Assembly (NCBI GenBank): GCA_000499405.2
Contig: HG738137.1
Coordinates: 3,348,001-3,412,000 of the forward strand
Origin: Onchocerca volvulus
Taxonomy: Eukaryota; Nematoda; Chromadorea; Rhabditida; Onchocercidae
Direction: 5' to 3'
DNA: 64,000 bases
The notes under the pieces were generated by a model. It was given only the letters and a program-made list of their open reading frames with translations. It had not been told where the DNA came from and did not search any database. The position numbers and the translations under genes were made by a program. Positions 32,133 through 43,700 of the stretch are shown here, in pieces (position 1 is the first letter of the stretch; each line of letters starts with the position of its first letter).

Positions 32133-34234
32133 ATATTTAAAAAATACGAAAGACTTACAAATTATTTTTATATAACGGTGCTTTTTGCAAATAAATTATG
32201 AAAAGTTGAATAATTGTATGGAATTTAATTATTCGATTTTTTAACTCACCCGCATTTTAGTCAACGAAAGCTATTCAATCACACATAATGATATTAGCTC
32301 AGAAAAAGAACTAGATTATAAGAAATGTGCTGGATGACAGAAAATAGCACAAAGAGATCACATTTGAGAACAAAATAAATTCGAAAGCAGCATCATCGAA
32401 GAAGCAACATTATCATCATATCATAGTCATCAACATATCATCGCGACTTTGTCATTTCAGTGAATTTTTATCATTTTAGTGAATTTTTAAACCGTGTTGG
32501 AGACAGTCGCACAGTCCTTCATGTATGAGTGCTATACAAACAATTGGCAGAAAAAGCTATTCTCATGTTTTTCCATTTTGCAACTTCAATTAATGCTGGT
32601 ATTGTAAAATTCCTCATGCGGAATATGTTAAGTATCATCTCGAATTGTCCAATTTCAACCAATTTTCCGTACAAACAGAATGTCTAAAGAAAGTTATAAA
32701 ACAAAGAATACCCTCTCAACAATTTTTTTTTTCTCATTCTAGTCTCTTGTAAATAAACAGTATCTTCCTTTAGATCATGCCATTCTTCAGTTTCGTACGA
32801 TCTTCAAACTTATTTGCGATATTGCTATTTTTGGACATCGATTTGTTAAAGCTTAAAGCTATATTAATGCATTTCTATGATAGCGAAATAAATAATGTGC
32901 TGAAGCTTAATTACTAACTTGTCAGATTTCATTATTTGCCATCCACGTATCGCTAAACAAATTAAGTTTGAAAATTATCGCCCCTAGGCAAATCTATTCT
33001 CTTTCCCTTTTCCTCACTCTCATCTTTGAGGTTATTTGTTTAAGTTCTGAAAGCTACTAAATCTATCTTCGTTTAATTTTCTTTACTTAAAGTTCGTTCC
33101 TCGAACTCTTATTTTCATTATAATTTTAAGAAAAAAAGAAATTTGGACTCTTAACTCATTTCTCACTTAAGATAGTGTTTGTTATTCCAAGGCGTATAAT
33201 CTATCCTTTGTTTCATTCCAGTAACGCTAGGTAAGACATTCAACAAAAGAATTATGGCAAAGAAATCAAATCTGTCAAATTTAAACCAGAAAAATTTCCG
33301 CTCGAATTTCCTTAAATATTTTCAAGAATAAAAAGGACTAGATTTAGCAAACATTTGAGTCTTTCTGTTTTTGTTTTTAAAGTTAGATTTTTCCAAGTTG
33401 CAATTAATTTTATCGAATTTCATTGAGGATAATTTCAAATTAATAATGAGCTACCGTAGATGAGAGATTTTCACAAGTGTGCTTGCTGAAATATAAAAAA
33501 TAATATTGAAGAAGATGGAGAAGAAGCTTATAAATTGCTTATTAATTGTGAAGAGTGAGTTGAGCTTGTCCTAGAGAGATTAACCCAATCTATACGAGCA
33601 TCCGAGCTTACAGCTGTTGTCACCATCTTTGCATAAATTTATATTCCAGCCTTCGGATTTGGATTTTCTCCCTTGCAAAACCCATTTAGTCCTTGTGAAA
33701 CTTCAGCAATAAATATAAAGTGTTTTTATATTTGTACTATTCATTTTTCAATATATGTATGAATAACCATTTTTATTTTAATTGCTCTCTTAATAATTAT
33801 ATTTATTTAATTATTTACTCACACGACGAAATTATCAAATAATAAAAGAATTTGACTTCTATAAAATCCAGTTATCAAAATATGTTAAAAGCGCCATATC
33901 AGGGAAAGTAAGACTTTCTCTCTCTTTCATTCATTTAATTCTGACTCTAAATTTATGAAAATTGAGATCAAGCTCTCTTAAAATATCAATTTTGAAGCAT
34001 TTCGAGGATACGGTACTGGTTTGACGCTCTCGACCAATCAAAGGCAAGAGAATCAATAGACAGGAAGACGTCGTAAAAAATGTCAATTTCTGCTTATAGC
34101 ATTCCATTTTTCTGCTATTTTCGATCGATAGAATTATGCATGAGTTTTAGATTTTAGTTCTATATTTGTTATGGCTCTACGGAGCACGAAAACATAACTT
34201 CATCGAAACATCAGAAGTTATCGAATTTTTCTAA

Positions 34235-37205
34235 ATGGGTGATCGGAATTTTTCTGACTCAAAACGCAATCACGGCAAAGACCGCAACAGTTCGCTTTTG
34301 GATAGATGCTCTAACAGCGAATGCAATGCGAAACACTGCTCTGGAAAACGAAATTTACCATTCAATTCGGATATTTCCGACGAACAAATACGGTAATAGT
34401 GAGCAGCTTTTTTTTCTTTTCTGTTTTTTTTTTTAAATGAAGATAAACAAAATCCATTTTATTTTTATTTTTCGAAGAGATTGAAAAGTGAAAACAAATT
34501 GTGATATTGAAGTTGAAGCGAGAAAGCATTTCAGCAAGCAATCTTCATCTGAGGAAGACAATGAACTTGATTTAGCGAGCAACTTTTTTGATGAAAATGA
34601 CGATGGTAACAATTCCAGTACCGCTGAAGAACCAGAAGGCAGATCCCGCAACAATGCGAATTCTAATCAGGCATTGATTATCAAGTTATTGAGGGACTGC
34701 ATTGCTAATTGATTTTTAAGCGATCATGAAAGCTATGAATGTGTATCTAAAAAATTTGATTCATTGCAGACATTTTTTGGAACTCACGCAGTAGAAGCTA
34801 TATCATCATTATTTCGGAATACAAATAATGAAAATCAAAGTAAATTTTTTTAAATTCTATTCCAATGCTTATTTTTATGCTTTTGATGATATGTTAAAAT
34901 TTGAATTAAAGTTTTCGTAAATAAATATCGACTTTATTTCAGAGAGTGAAATTGGAATTGATTATCAATTTCATGGTCATACCACCACTAATTTCAATAA
35001 TGTTACACGGAGTTTTGCAAGTGCTACTGATTCTATTTGTCATCATCATTCCCAACAGGTATAATTTTGGAATTCTAAAATTTAATCAGAATTCATGACT
35101 GAAAGTGAAAGTGTTTTCCTAATGATACAGCTAGACAATTATAGTTAAATATTATCTTGCTTATTTAATCAAATTACTTTACAGTTAGTTTACACTGGAC
35201 ATATGCCAGTCAGTTCACATTATGTAGTCAGCTGCAGTATGGTACCAGGTAATGGTACCAGCTGTAACGAAAGTTCATACGGACGTGTTAACAGTATACC
35301 CATAAATATCACAGCAGCTAATGGAACAATGAATCGAAATATGAATCAGCAGGTATTGTTTGACTGTTCTTCGACTAATCTATTGTTTCATCTATATAAA
35401 TAGAAATGTAAGTGTTCGATGTTCATTTCTACACAACGTTTTAAGTTCTTCCCGATTGATTTGAAATTCCGATGCAACGTCACATTCGAATAGAAGCGTA
35501 TTTCCAAAGTAATAACTGCTTCAGAACTTTGAAATTTCTTGAAATTATGTATTTTAGAATCTTCATGCAGTCGAATCGTCCATACGACCTCCTTTCAACA
35601 GTTCAAAATGTTAGTAAAATTCACATGACTATTTTCAATTTTTTATTTCTTATCGTACAATTTTTAAAATACAAATTTCATTTGAGATTTTAACATTATG
35701 CATTTCTTAAATAGTAAGATCAGAAAAATATTTTTTGAGCACAAATTTTCGTTATTTCAGCAACGATTTGTAACTTTGGTTTAAGTCGTACAATGTATGG
35801 TAATTTCGGGCATTCATTACCCTCACTACATGGTATGCCTGTGCTTGCTTCGGAAACTTTTTGTGCAGTACCTGGTAGAACATCGTTGCTCAGTTCCACT
35901 ACAAAGTATCAGGTCACAATTGGAGAGATTTACAGGCGTATCTCACCACCAGAATGCCTGAATGCTTCTCTGCTTGGAGGAATTTTACGAAAGTTTGTAG
36001 AAATCAAAAAATAAATGAAAAATAATGCCGTTCAAAAAAGATTTTAAAGCGATTAGTAAAAACTCATTTTAAAAGTTGGAAATTTAGCTTTCTAGCCAAA
36101 TCACTGACAGTATAACTAGAATAGCAATTGATGTTGTAACTCCTTCTTCGCATCATGCAAAGCGAGATACTAATATAATCAAAGATCTTATTGTAATGAA
36201 TTCTAACGGAATTTAAACATCGAAATTCTGTACTATAGCATGATTTTAATGCAAATTCATAGAGCTAAATCGAAAGATGGTGGGAAAACTCTGCGCGATA
36301 GTCTGAAACGAGTTGGATTGACATTACCGGCTGGGCGACGAAAAGCTGCTACTGTCACAGCATGGACGGCTTTAGTGGAAGGCAAGATTTTTAAAATTTC
36401 AAACTTATAATTCAAATAATCGTTAAAATATCTCATATCAATGTCAATATATTAATACAAAGTTAACTTAATGTTAGAATCACCACTTGAAATACTTATT
36501 TAAAAAATAAATAAATAAATAAATAATGGACTGTTATTTTTTAGAGGAAGCTTTACAAATGGCTAAAGATTTTGCGGCGCTCAGCGAGAAAGCATTTCCA
36601 GTACGACAAATTGCTGAATTCATCTGCAATCGAATGACTTGGCAGGATGATCCGCGTGAATGTTCTCTCTTCATCGAACATATAAGGTTCAAAGGGCAAT
36701 GTATATTGTTCAAAGAGGAGAATGGAAGAAATTGTTCTTTGCATACTTCTGCGCTTTTTAGGTTGCTTATCAAAGAATTATCAGATATTATCAATGGTGA
36801 ACATTCTGGGATAGTGTTTGGTAATCAACCGAGTCCGAACGCATTAACTGTTTCTGCTATACAGCATGGCCTTGCACATTTCTCACTAGTAATCATATTT
36901 TTTATTCCATTCAAATTTATAGATAGAAGAATAATTTAATTCATCAAAAATCAATCATTTTCACATTTGGATAGGAATCATTTTTTATTTTCCAATTTAT
37001 TTATTATTTTTATACATATTCCTTTTAGTTAACACATGGTTTTGGATCTTTGGCATTTGTGACGGTGTTCGATACATTGATTGCAATATTTGATGAAATG
37101 CTGAAATGCTGTGATCGAAATGAGCAGCATTTAAATATTCCGTTATCGGAGATATCTGTAACACATATACCTTCTAGTCGTTTCACCTATGGCAATAATA
37201 TGTAA
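34235..37205 (+). CDS. AP-2 family transcription factor
   Basis: Ten exons: 34235-34392, 34535-34684, 34721-34839, 34943-35058, 35185-35352, 35558-35609, 35761-35992, 36263-36381, 36545-36888, 37029-37205. The joined frame is 1635 nt, 544 residues. The C-terminal half is a clear AP-2 basic helix-span-helix DNA-binding/dimerisation domain: [111 protein letters not shown] and LTHGFGS. The N-terminal half is acidic and Ser-rich ([20 protein letters not shown]), then Asn/Ser-rich; its PY-type activation motif is not obvious. AP-2 proteins bind GCCNNNGGC-like sites as dimers; C. elegans has several (aptf genes), and I cannot say which this matches. Odd points: exon 8 ends in a GC donor (AAG|GCAAGA), and exons 2 and 3 are separated by a predicted 36-nt intron. 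Confidence 0.92.
34685..34720 (+). other. predicted 36-nt ultra-short intron (or in-frame UGA) in the AP-2 gene
   Basis: One frame runs from 34535 to 34839 interrupted only by a TGA at 34710-34712. Removing 34685-34720 deletes the stop and keeps phase. This segment starts GTTATT and ends GATTTTTAAG, with CTAAT shortly before the acceptor. No other donor/acceptor pair in this interval restores the frame. Confidence 0.45.
35362..35432 (-). repeat. fragment of the dispersed repeat inside an AP-2 intron
   Basis: TTCGACTAATCTAT...TCTATATAAATAGAAATGTA..TGTTC followed by ACAACGTTTT matches, in the same orientation, 45626-45690, and the reverse complement of the 31.4-31.7 kb repeat. It starts about ten bases after the 3' end of AP-2 exon 35185-35352. 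Confidence 0.6.
36382..36383 (+). other. GC donor of an AP-2 intron (AAG|GCAAGA)
   Basis: Exon 36263-36381 ends GTG GAA G and the next exon opens AG GAA GCT, giving [13 protein letters not shown], in register with the AP-2 family (LVEGEAVHLARDF). The only donor that joins these is GCAAGA, which fits the consensus of GC-AG introns. Confidence 0.75.
36503..36526. repeat. (AAAT)n microsatellite beside a splice acceptor
   Basis: About six AAAT/AATA units end roughly 20 bases before the AP-2 acceptor at 36543-36544. Confidence 0.8.
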
Positions 37206-40200
37206 TCTTTTTTCCACTTTCGTAAAAATCTGAACTTTTATCAACTTGAGTTAATGTTTATTGGAATAGATTCTCAAATTCAGCCATCAGTTTTATCAGT
37301 CAAATAAGGTTTCTTTTTTTTTTTTTCAAGTTTTATCTCAATCATGTTTTTCGCATCGACTACACACTATTGAATCTACAAATACCCACATTCATATGCA
37401 AACTTTTTCTCTTTTGTGAAGGAAATTTATGTAAACAAAACACAAAATAGTTTCTATAAGAAAAAAAATTTGAATTGAATTTGACGGAACTTTATGGATA
37501 TTTTAGTATACCTAATCATACTTTATATCATCCAATAATAACGATGATAATAATTACGAAAAAGCTAATGTAATAAAGATAGCACAAACACCATTATTTG
37601 CTGTTTTATTCATTGAACAAAAATTAAATTATAAACAAAAAGAATTAAACGAAAAAAAAAACAGTATCTATTATGATTTATATAAAACAATTATCATCAA
37701 TTTATCAATCATTCCAATGAAAGAGCATTACATTTTGAAAGAACTATGTACACAATACAAACAAATTAAGTAATTATAAAAGAGAACATCCATATTGACA
37801 AAGTTCTAACAATTGCACTAATTTGTTCTTCAAGAATGCGGAAAAACTGTTTTTCAAATTGTTTGAAAGGTGACAAAAATTGAAAAGAGTTCATTATTAT
37901 TAGTTAACCGGATTCTATTATGCACAGCTTATTCTACATTGCTTATTTAGTTTTCACAATTCACACCAATGGTCAATATCAAAGCTGATCTATTAATTTA
38001 GTGATACTAATCGGATTAGAAATCAAGCAGTTATTCTTAATTTCGTCATCCGAGATAGGATTAAGAATTTAAGATCCCTTTTTAAATTTTTAATTCTGGG
38101 TTTTATCATCTTCACGAAGTTTCTGGATATTTGGCTTTCATGAAAGAAACAATTAATATAGTAAATGGCTTCTTCGGTCTTTAGCTAATGTCTTCTTAAT
38201 TTTTCGATCTAATTAACTGCCTCAAATTTGGCGAAGTTTGAGTTACCCTGTGTTTAAATATTCCGAAAATTCGAAAAGGCACCGAAAGACATTGTAAGGA
38301 AAAATGAAACCAAAAAACTATAGAAAAAACATATATAAGCTATTTTGATGAACTGAAAAAACGACGAAGCGGAATGATTTGAATTGAAATACAACAGTTA
38401 TGGTTTAGGCATTGTCACACTCATAATACAAATAATAGATAAGTCTTTATCAGGATAGTGATGGTATGTTAAAGTTTTGAAGGAAATAAATTATTTTTGA
38501 AGTAAAAAAGTTGAATTCCTTCAGACCCGTCTTCTTGACTACTGAGCTCATTTGTACTGATGTTTTTGATGTTGTCGTATTGTCTTTGATGCACTCAGCA
38601 ATCAACTAATTATATGTAAAGTTTCTGGAGTTCCAGTTTTATCTACTCCTTCAACTATTCATTCAAATAATCACTGTTATCATTCAGTTGTATTGTTTTC
38701 ATTAACATCCATCATTTTCCAAAAGTAACTACAGTATCTGAAGTGATTGAATATCAGATGAAAAATCATTTGTACAATGGTGCAACCATAAAGACAAAAG
38801 TGTGATAAAATTTTGAAACACAATGCAAAATTCGCATTTTTTTCCGAAAGAAAAAGATGGTTTTTCATATATTGCACAGAATGGATTGAGAGATAGTATT
38901 TCCGTCAAAATAAGGACCAATTGAAGAAATCTATCTACTGTTTATAAAATTATAAATATTCAGAATTTCTAACTTGAAGCTTGAATTTCCGAAGTGAACA
39001 ATTTAATTAATTTGAGGAAAATTCAGTCGTCATTATCATTACATTGTCATAATAATTATTATTGCAATATCCAGTTTGATAAGTGCATCATACCAAGTAA
39101 ATGATCGAAAAAGAGGTGATAGTAGCATTCTGATGAAAATTTAATATTTTATTGAGAAATCATTCAAAAGAGCAGGGATAAAAGTTTTGGTGCCAGTCGC
39201 AACGTATCTCCACTAATTGAACCCCCGAATGACCCATTTCCGATCGCCGAAACGTCACAGTGAAAGATTTGCTTTAAAATATTGAAGAATGACAAAAGAT
39301 TTCACGAAGATTTGATAAAATTTTCAGCAAAATCATGAACAAATGTGAAATGAGTTTTTATTATCTTGCTTTCTATCAATCTGCTACTCATCAATCGATA
39401 AAACATTCTTGAGCATTACTTTCCCTTGGATATTAAAACAAAGTTCTGGAACAGTTATGGTAGTCGGATTAATCAGAATTTTGATTTGCTTAATATTCGC
39501 CAACAGAGAAATATTTCAATATGTTTTTGACCGCATTTTCTCGAGTTCGTATCGAGAAGAGAACGAAGAAGGATTGAGGGGAAAAGAAAACAAGAGCTGA
39601 TAATTTAATGATCTTAATAGTCAGTAAAAGGAATTCTGCCAAATGGTTAGAATTTTAATAAAATTTAAGATCAATAAATAAGTAATGCAACTAGAACTCG
39701 AAACATGCAAAAATATTAGTGAAGTCCAAGTAAAAGAAAAGTACTAGCAAAATTAGGTTTCTGGAGTTAAAGTCAGCTATTAAGAGAGTATAATATCATC
39801 AGGGAATCAAAAATGAAGTTATTTTAGTTTCGCTTTCAAAATCTGGAACAAATTTTTAAGAATTTTTTAAAACCAAATAGCAGAATTCCATGATTTAAAA
39901 AAAAAGTGTTTGTAGTTAAACAATTTCTCATGAGTAGCCTATGTTTTCGATCGATTCAAAAAGATAAATAATAACCAATCAATTAATCATCAATCGAAAG
40001 ACAATCATAAGCAAAGCACTAATTTTTGGTATTGTAAATGTAAGATTTGATTTTGGAAAATCTTCCAGACAAAAGGCAATAATTTTTTAAGCAATTATTT
40101 TCAAGCTATACTTACACTGAGCACCAGTAATACTGCTAAAAATAAGTATAAAGTACTGTAACATATCTTACTGCATTACCCAATACTATATTTTAATTCA

Positions 40201-40718
40201 ACCATAAATTTCTATGCTTTTTCTAACAGACATTTCACATTTGCTAATGTTAAACTTTATATTAATAGTCTTACCCGTCGGTCTGAGTACAGAAAAGTTC
40301 CTCATTTCCTTGAAATATATATTGAAATGTACTAACTATGAAATTAAGTATATAGCTGAAAATATGCTACTTTCATCAAAAATACAATAAAGCTTCCGCA
40401 TAGTCGAACTTAAAATAGCAGAGATGTCCGATTTTTTATACAACTCAGCGAAATGTAGTAGAAACATGAAAAATTTTCGAGATAAGACAATAGATTTCAC
40501 TCTAATTTCGACCGATTAGAAGGCTAAAAAAGAAACCGGTGGTGACTTTAGAAATAATTTTCATGAATTTGCTACAAAAAAATACCAAGTTATTTATAAT
40601 TTTCATCACTGAAGGCAATCTAAACGAAATAAGTTTTCCTGTGCTAGCGAAAACTTATTTTCTGCACTGCTTAGATGAAAGTTTGCGGCGTTGCTTTCTT
40701 AGTACTAAAATTTCAATT
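37206..40718. other. spacer between convergent AP-2 and nuclear receptor genes
   Basis: 3.5 kb of AT-rich DNA bounded by the stop codons of two convergent genes, so it should contain both 3' UTRs. I see no convincing exon on either strand; the open frames here (e.g. 39409-39600) are short and unlike known proteins. Confidence 0.6.
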
Positions 40719-43700
40719 TCAGGATGACGGTGGTGAGAAGAGTTCTTTATATAAATCTGGTAGCGCACCTTTTTCCATTGCTTGTGGATAAGTGGTGAAT
40801 AATTGTCCCAGTAAACGAATGTGTTCCTGAGCATGTCCACGTAAGCGTTGTATTATTTCACACAATTTTTGCATCAATGGGCCAGAATCAGCTATCTGCA
40901 AAAGTGATCGATTTCGAATCTCGTAAATGATTGAAGTTTGATTGTTCTTTGTGGCATAGAATTACAGAAATTTTATAATTTGTAATGCATATATCAGGAT
41001 GTATGCGTAGTAATTTGAATATTCAAAGCGTACTCTTGTCGCGATCTGTTGCTGCAAGCAATTCCTGAATTGTTCAATTATATATTGTCCAAGTGAAGAA
41101 CGATCCAATAATATCCAAGCAGATAACAAACCCATCTCTGTGCTTGTCAATCGCAACTGAGCTAATTCATGAATGCAACTATGCATCTGCAAATCGAAAA
41201 CATTTTTCGCTAATTAGACGAAAATCTTTCTCTTGATTATTTAAAAAAAAAAAATTATTTAAGATCAAAATTTTTGCAGTAAACTTACTCCAAGGAAAAA
41301 ATTTAATTCGGCTTGTTCGCTAGGTCGAAAAATAGAAGCTGGAAAGACTTCTCGACTGAGAATCAGCGAGGTAGTTTCGGGATTGTAATGCCTGGTAACG
41401 ACAATTGCTGCAAGTTCAAAAACACATCCTTTCAATAGTGCAATTTGCTCTTCCTGACTCAGCTGCATGAAACCTTCTACCATTTTTGCAAATTCGATAA
41501 TGCACTGAATTATTCGAGTCAGTTCTGCAGCGAATTTCTTCCATGCATCGAACCTGTTCTAAAGTTTTCGTTGGAAAATATATCTGTCTTACATGCACAT
41601 AATGAAACTAGTCATGTAAGTGAAAAAAAAAAGCTGAACTAATTGAGTTTCTCAGCAGTATAAAGATAATAAATGAAGATTTGGCGTTCTTAACAATTTA
41701 ACTGATATTCTAGACTTACAAATCAGTATGACAATATGAAACCCAAAGTGGTCGATAGATGTTTTAAAAAATACTGAAATGGCATTTTTTAAAAAATTTA
41801 GTAATATTTTATTGCAAAAGAAAAAAGGCTCAAAAAGCATTAGATGCATATTCTCCTAGAATCTCAAACACCATTCTTCCGCACTTTATTTCATTATAAA
41901 TTATTAATGAGAAATATATTTCACTAATGAATAACTAATTTATGCAGCATGCTTGTCCGGATGAGGGAAAGCATATTGCAATTTAAACTTTTTTAGAAGG
42001 ATAACTTTAACAGTAAAAGAAGTTTTATTCTTTCGTCTCATTTTTTCTAATGGAAAATTAAAATAGTTTTCCGGCTTATTTGAGATAAGATTTCATTTCT
42101 TCGTTTGAGATAATGCTCGATAGACAATCATTTCCATACAATCCAAAATCCTATTACAGATCACCTCCTGCTGTTCTTTCAAGGTAACAATTGATGCTTG
42201 GTCTTTTAAATACAACACAGCCATCCTACAAATATTCTTGTACCAGGTAGTTCTTTTGTACGAACCGAAATTATCAAGAATTCTTCTTTTCCTATCGTCG
42301 AATCTTTACCCTCTTTTTTGGGTCATTTTTGGCGGGATATTGGAGTTTTCAAGACATTTTTCTATTAAATTCAAACAAACTACACTAAATCTATGAGGGT
42401 TTCGCAAATCGATCCATCATCAATAGTATCAACTGATTATTTAGTAATTGATACACTCTAAATACTGCACTAAAAGGAATTACAATGTTAGCAATCAAAT
42501 CATTTTGCTAAATCTATTGACTTCTCAGTGGACTGATGGTTTTAAGACTGTTTCTAATAAAAAACGGAGACTCTTAGGCTAAGCTTCGAATAATGTTTGT
42601 TAATAATGCATATTAATAATGCGATAAATTTTGAGACGAGTTTCTTCTTTTCTATTGGAGAAAATGACTCCTTTGCAACTTTTTTGAATTTTTGCGGATT
42701 TTTTGCATCAATTTTTAAAATATTTGAAAAATTCAATAACTAAGGAATATCAATAATACAACATTCCAGAATTCCCCAATTACAACTACTCCTATCTCCT
42801 CTCATATAATTCTCCTTTTTTTAAAAGTTTTACAAATTATTCATTTTAGTCCCATAATTTGCTGCACTTCTATCATCTCTCGATGATGATCGGCATACAA
42901 GGACATGTCATTTCAATTCAGGGAGGTCTATGACCCAGATCAACAGAAACTTCATAATAATATACAAGCCAATAAATAGCCATAGAGAATTGATACGTAC
43001 ACATACAAGTTCAGCACGTGATCATACTAGCGTACAGTAAAAGTAAATCTGTTGCAGAGATAGGAATTATAAAAATTCTCGAAAAATGGATTTCAATAAT
43101 GAAAAGACATTTACGTTATGCACTTATACTATTTAGCCCAGTAAATGCAAAGTCTTCGCTTTACATCTTAAATGTAACTCAAAACTGTTTATATGACATT
43201 GCTCTAGCGGCTTACCTTTTAAAATTCTCAAATCTTTGTAATAGCAGGGATCGATCAGCGCTTAATAATTAGTAATTAATATTTTAGTTACAAGAACTAG
43301 AGTTTTATATAACATCAATATTGATTTCGATGTCATATGAGAGAAATTAGCAATATCTTTTCCGCTGTATTTCTCTGTAGCTCTGAACTACCACTGCAAA
43401 TATTTAAATAAACTTTATAATTTTCAAAGTAAAGTAATTGAAAGGCCTGTCTCATTAATTTAATAGCATTACGTTATGATTAAACACAATGCATAATTTG
43501 ATGGAACATGTAACGTCCATTTATAATAATATAAACCACTAAACTAATTTGTTTGAATCATTCTTATTGATTGGTTCTATTAATATTATAAATTTCGTAT
43601 CAAATATGACGAAATAGACAGATCGGGTTTTTCTGATAGCAAAATGCAACCGACATAGTGAGAAATTATAAGCTTCTCGGATGAAGACAATTACAAAATA

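Larger units (their letters stand above)
21230..34234. other. 13-kb gene-poor region between divergent genes
   Basis: Very AT-rich, rich in A and T runs, with only short chance-like frames on both strands. It separates the 5' end of the minus-strand membrane-protein gene from the plus-strand AP-2 gene, so it may hold control regions for both. Details given separately are a less AT-rich block near 23850, a short ORF at 30517, a dispersed repeat near 31350-31700 and a TA microsatellite at 32098. Missing 5' exons of either neighbouring gene could also lie here. Confidence 0.6.
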
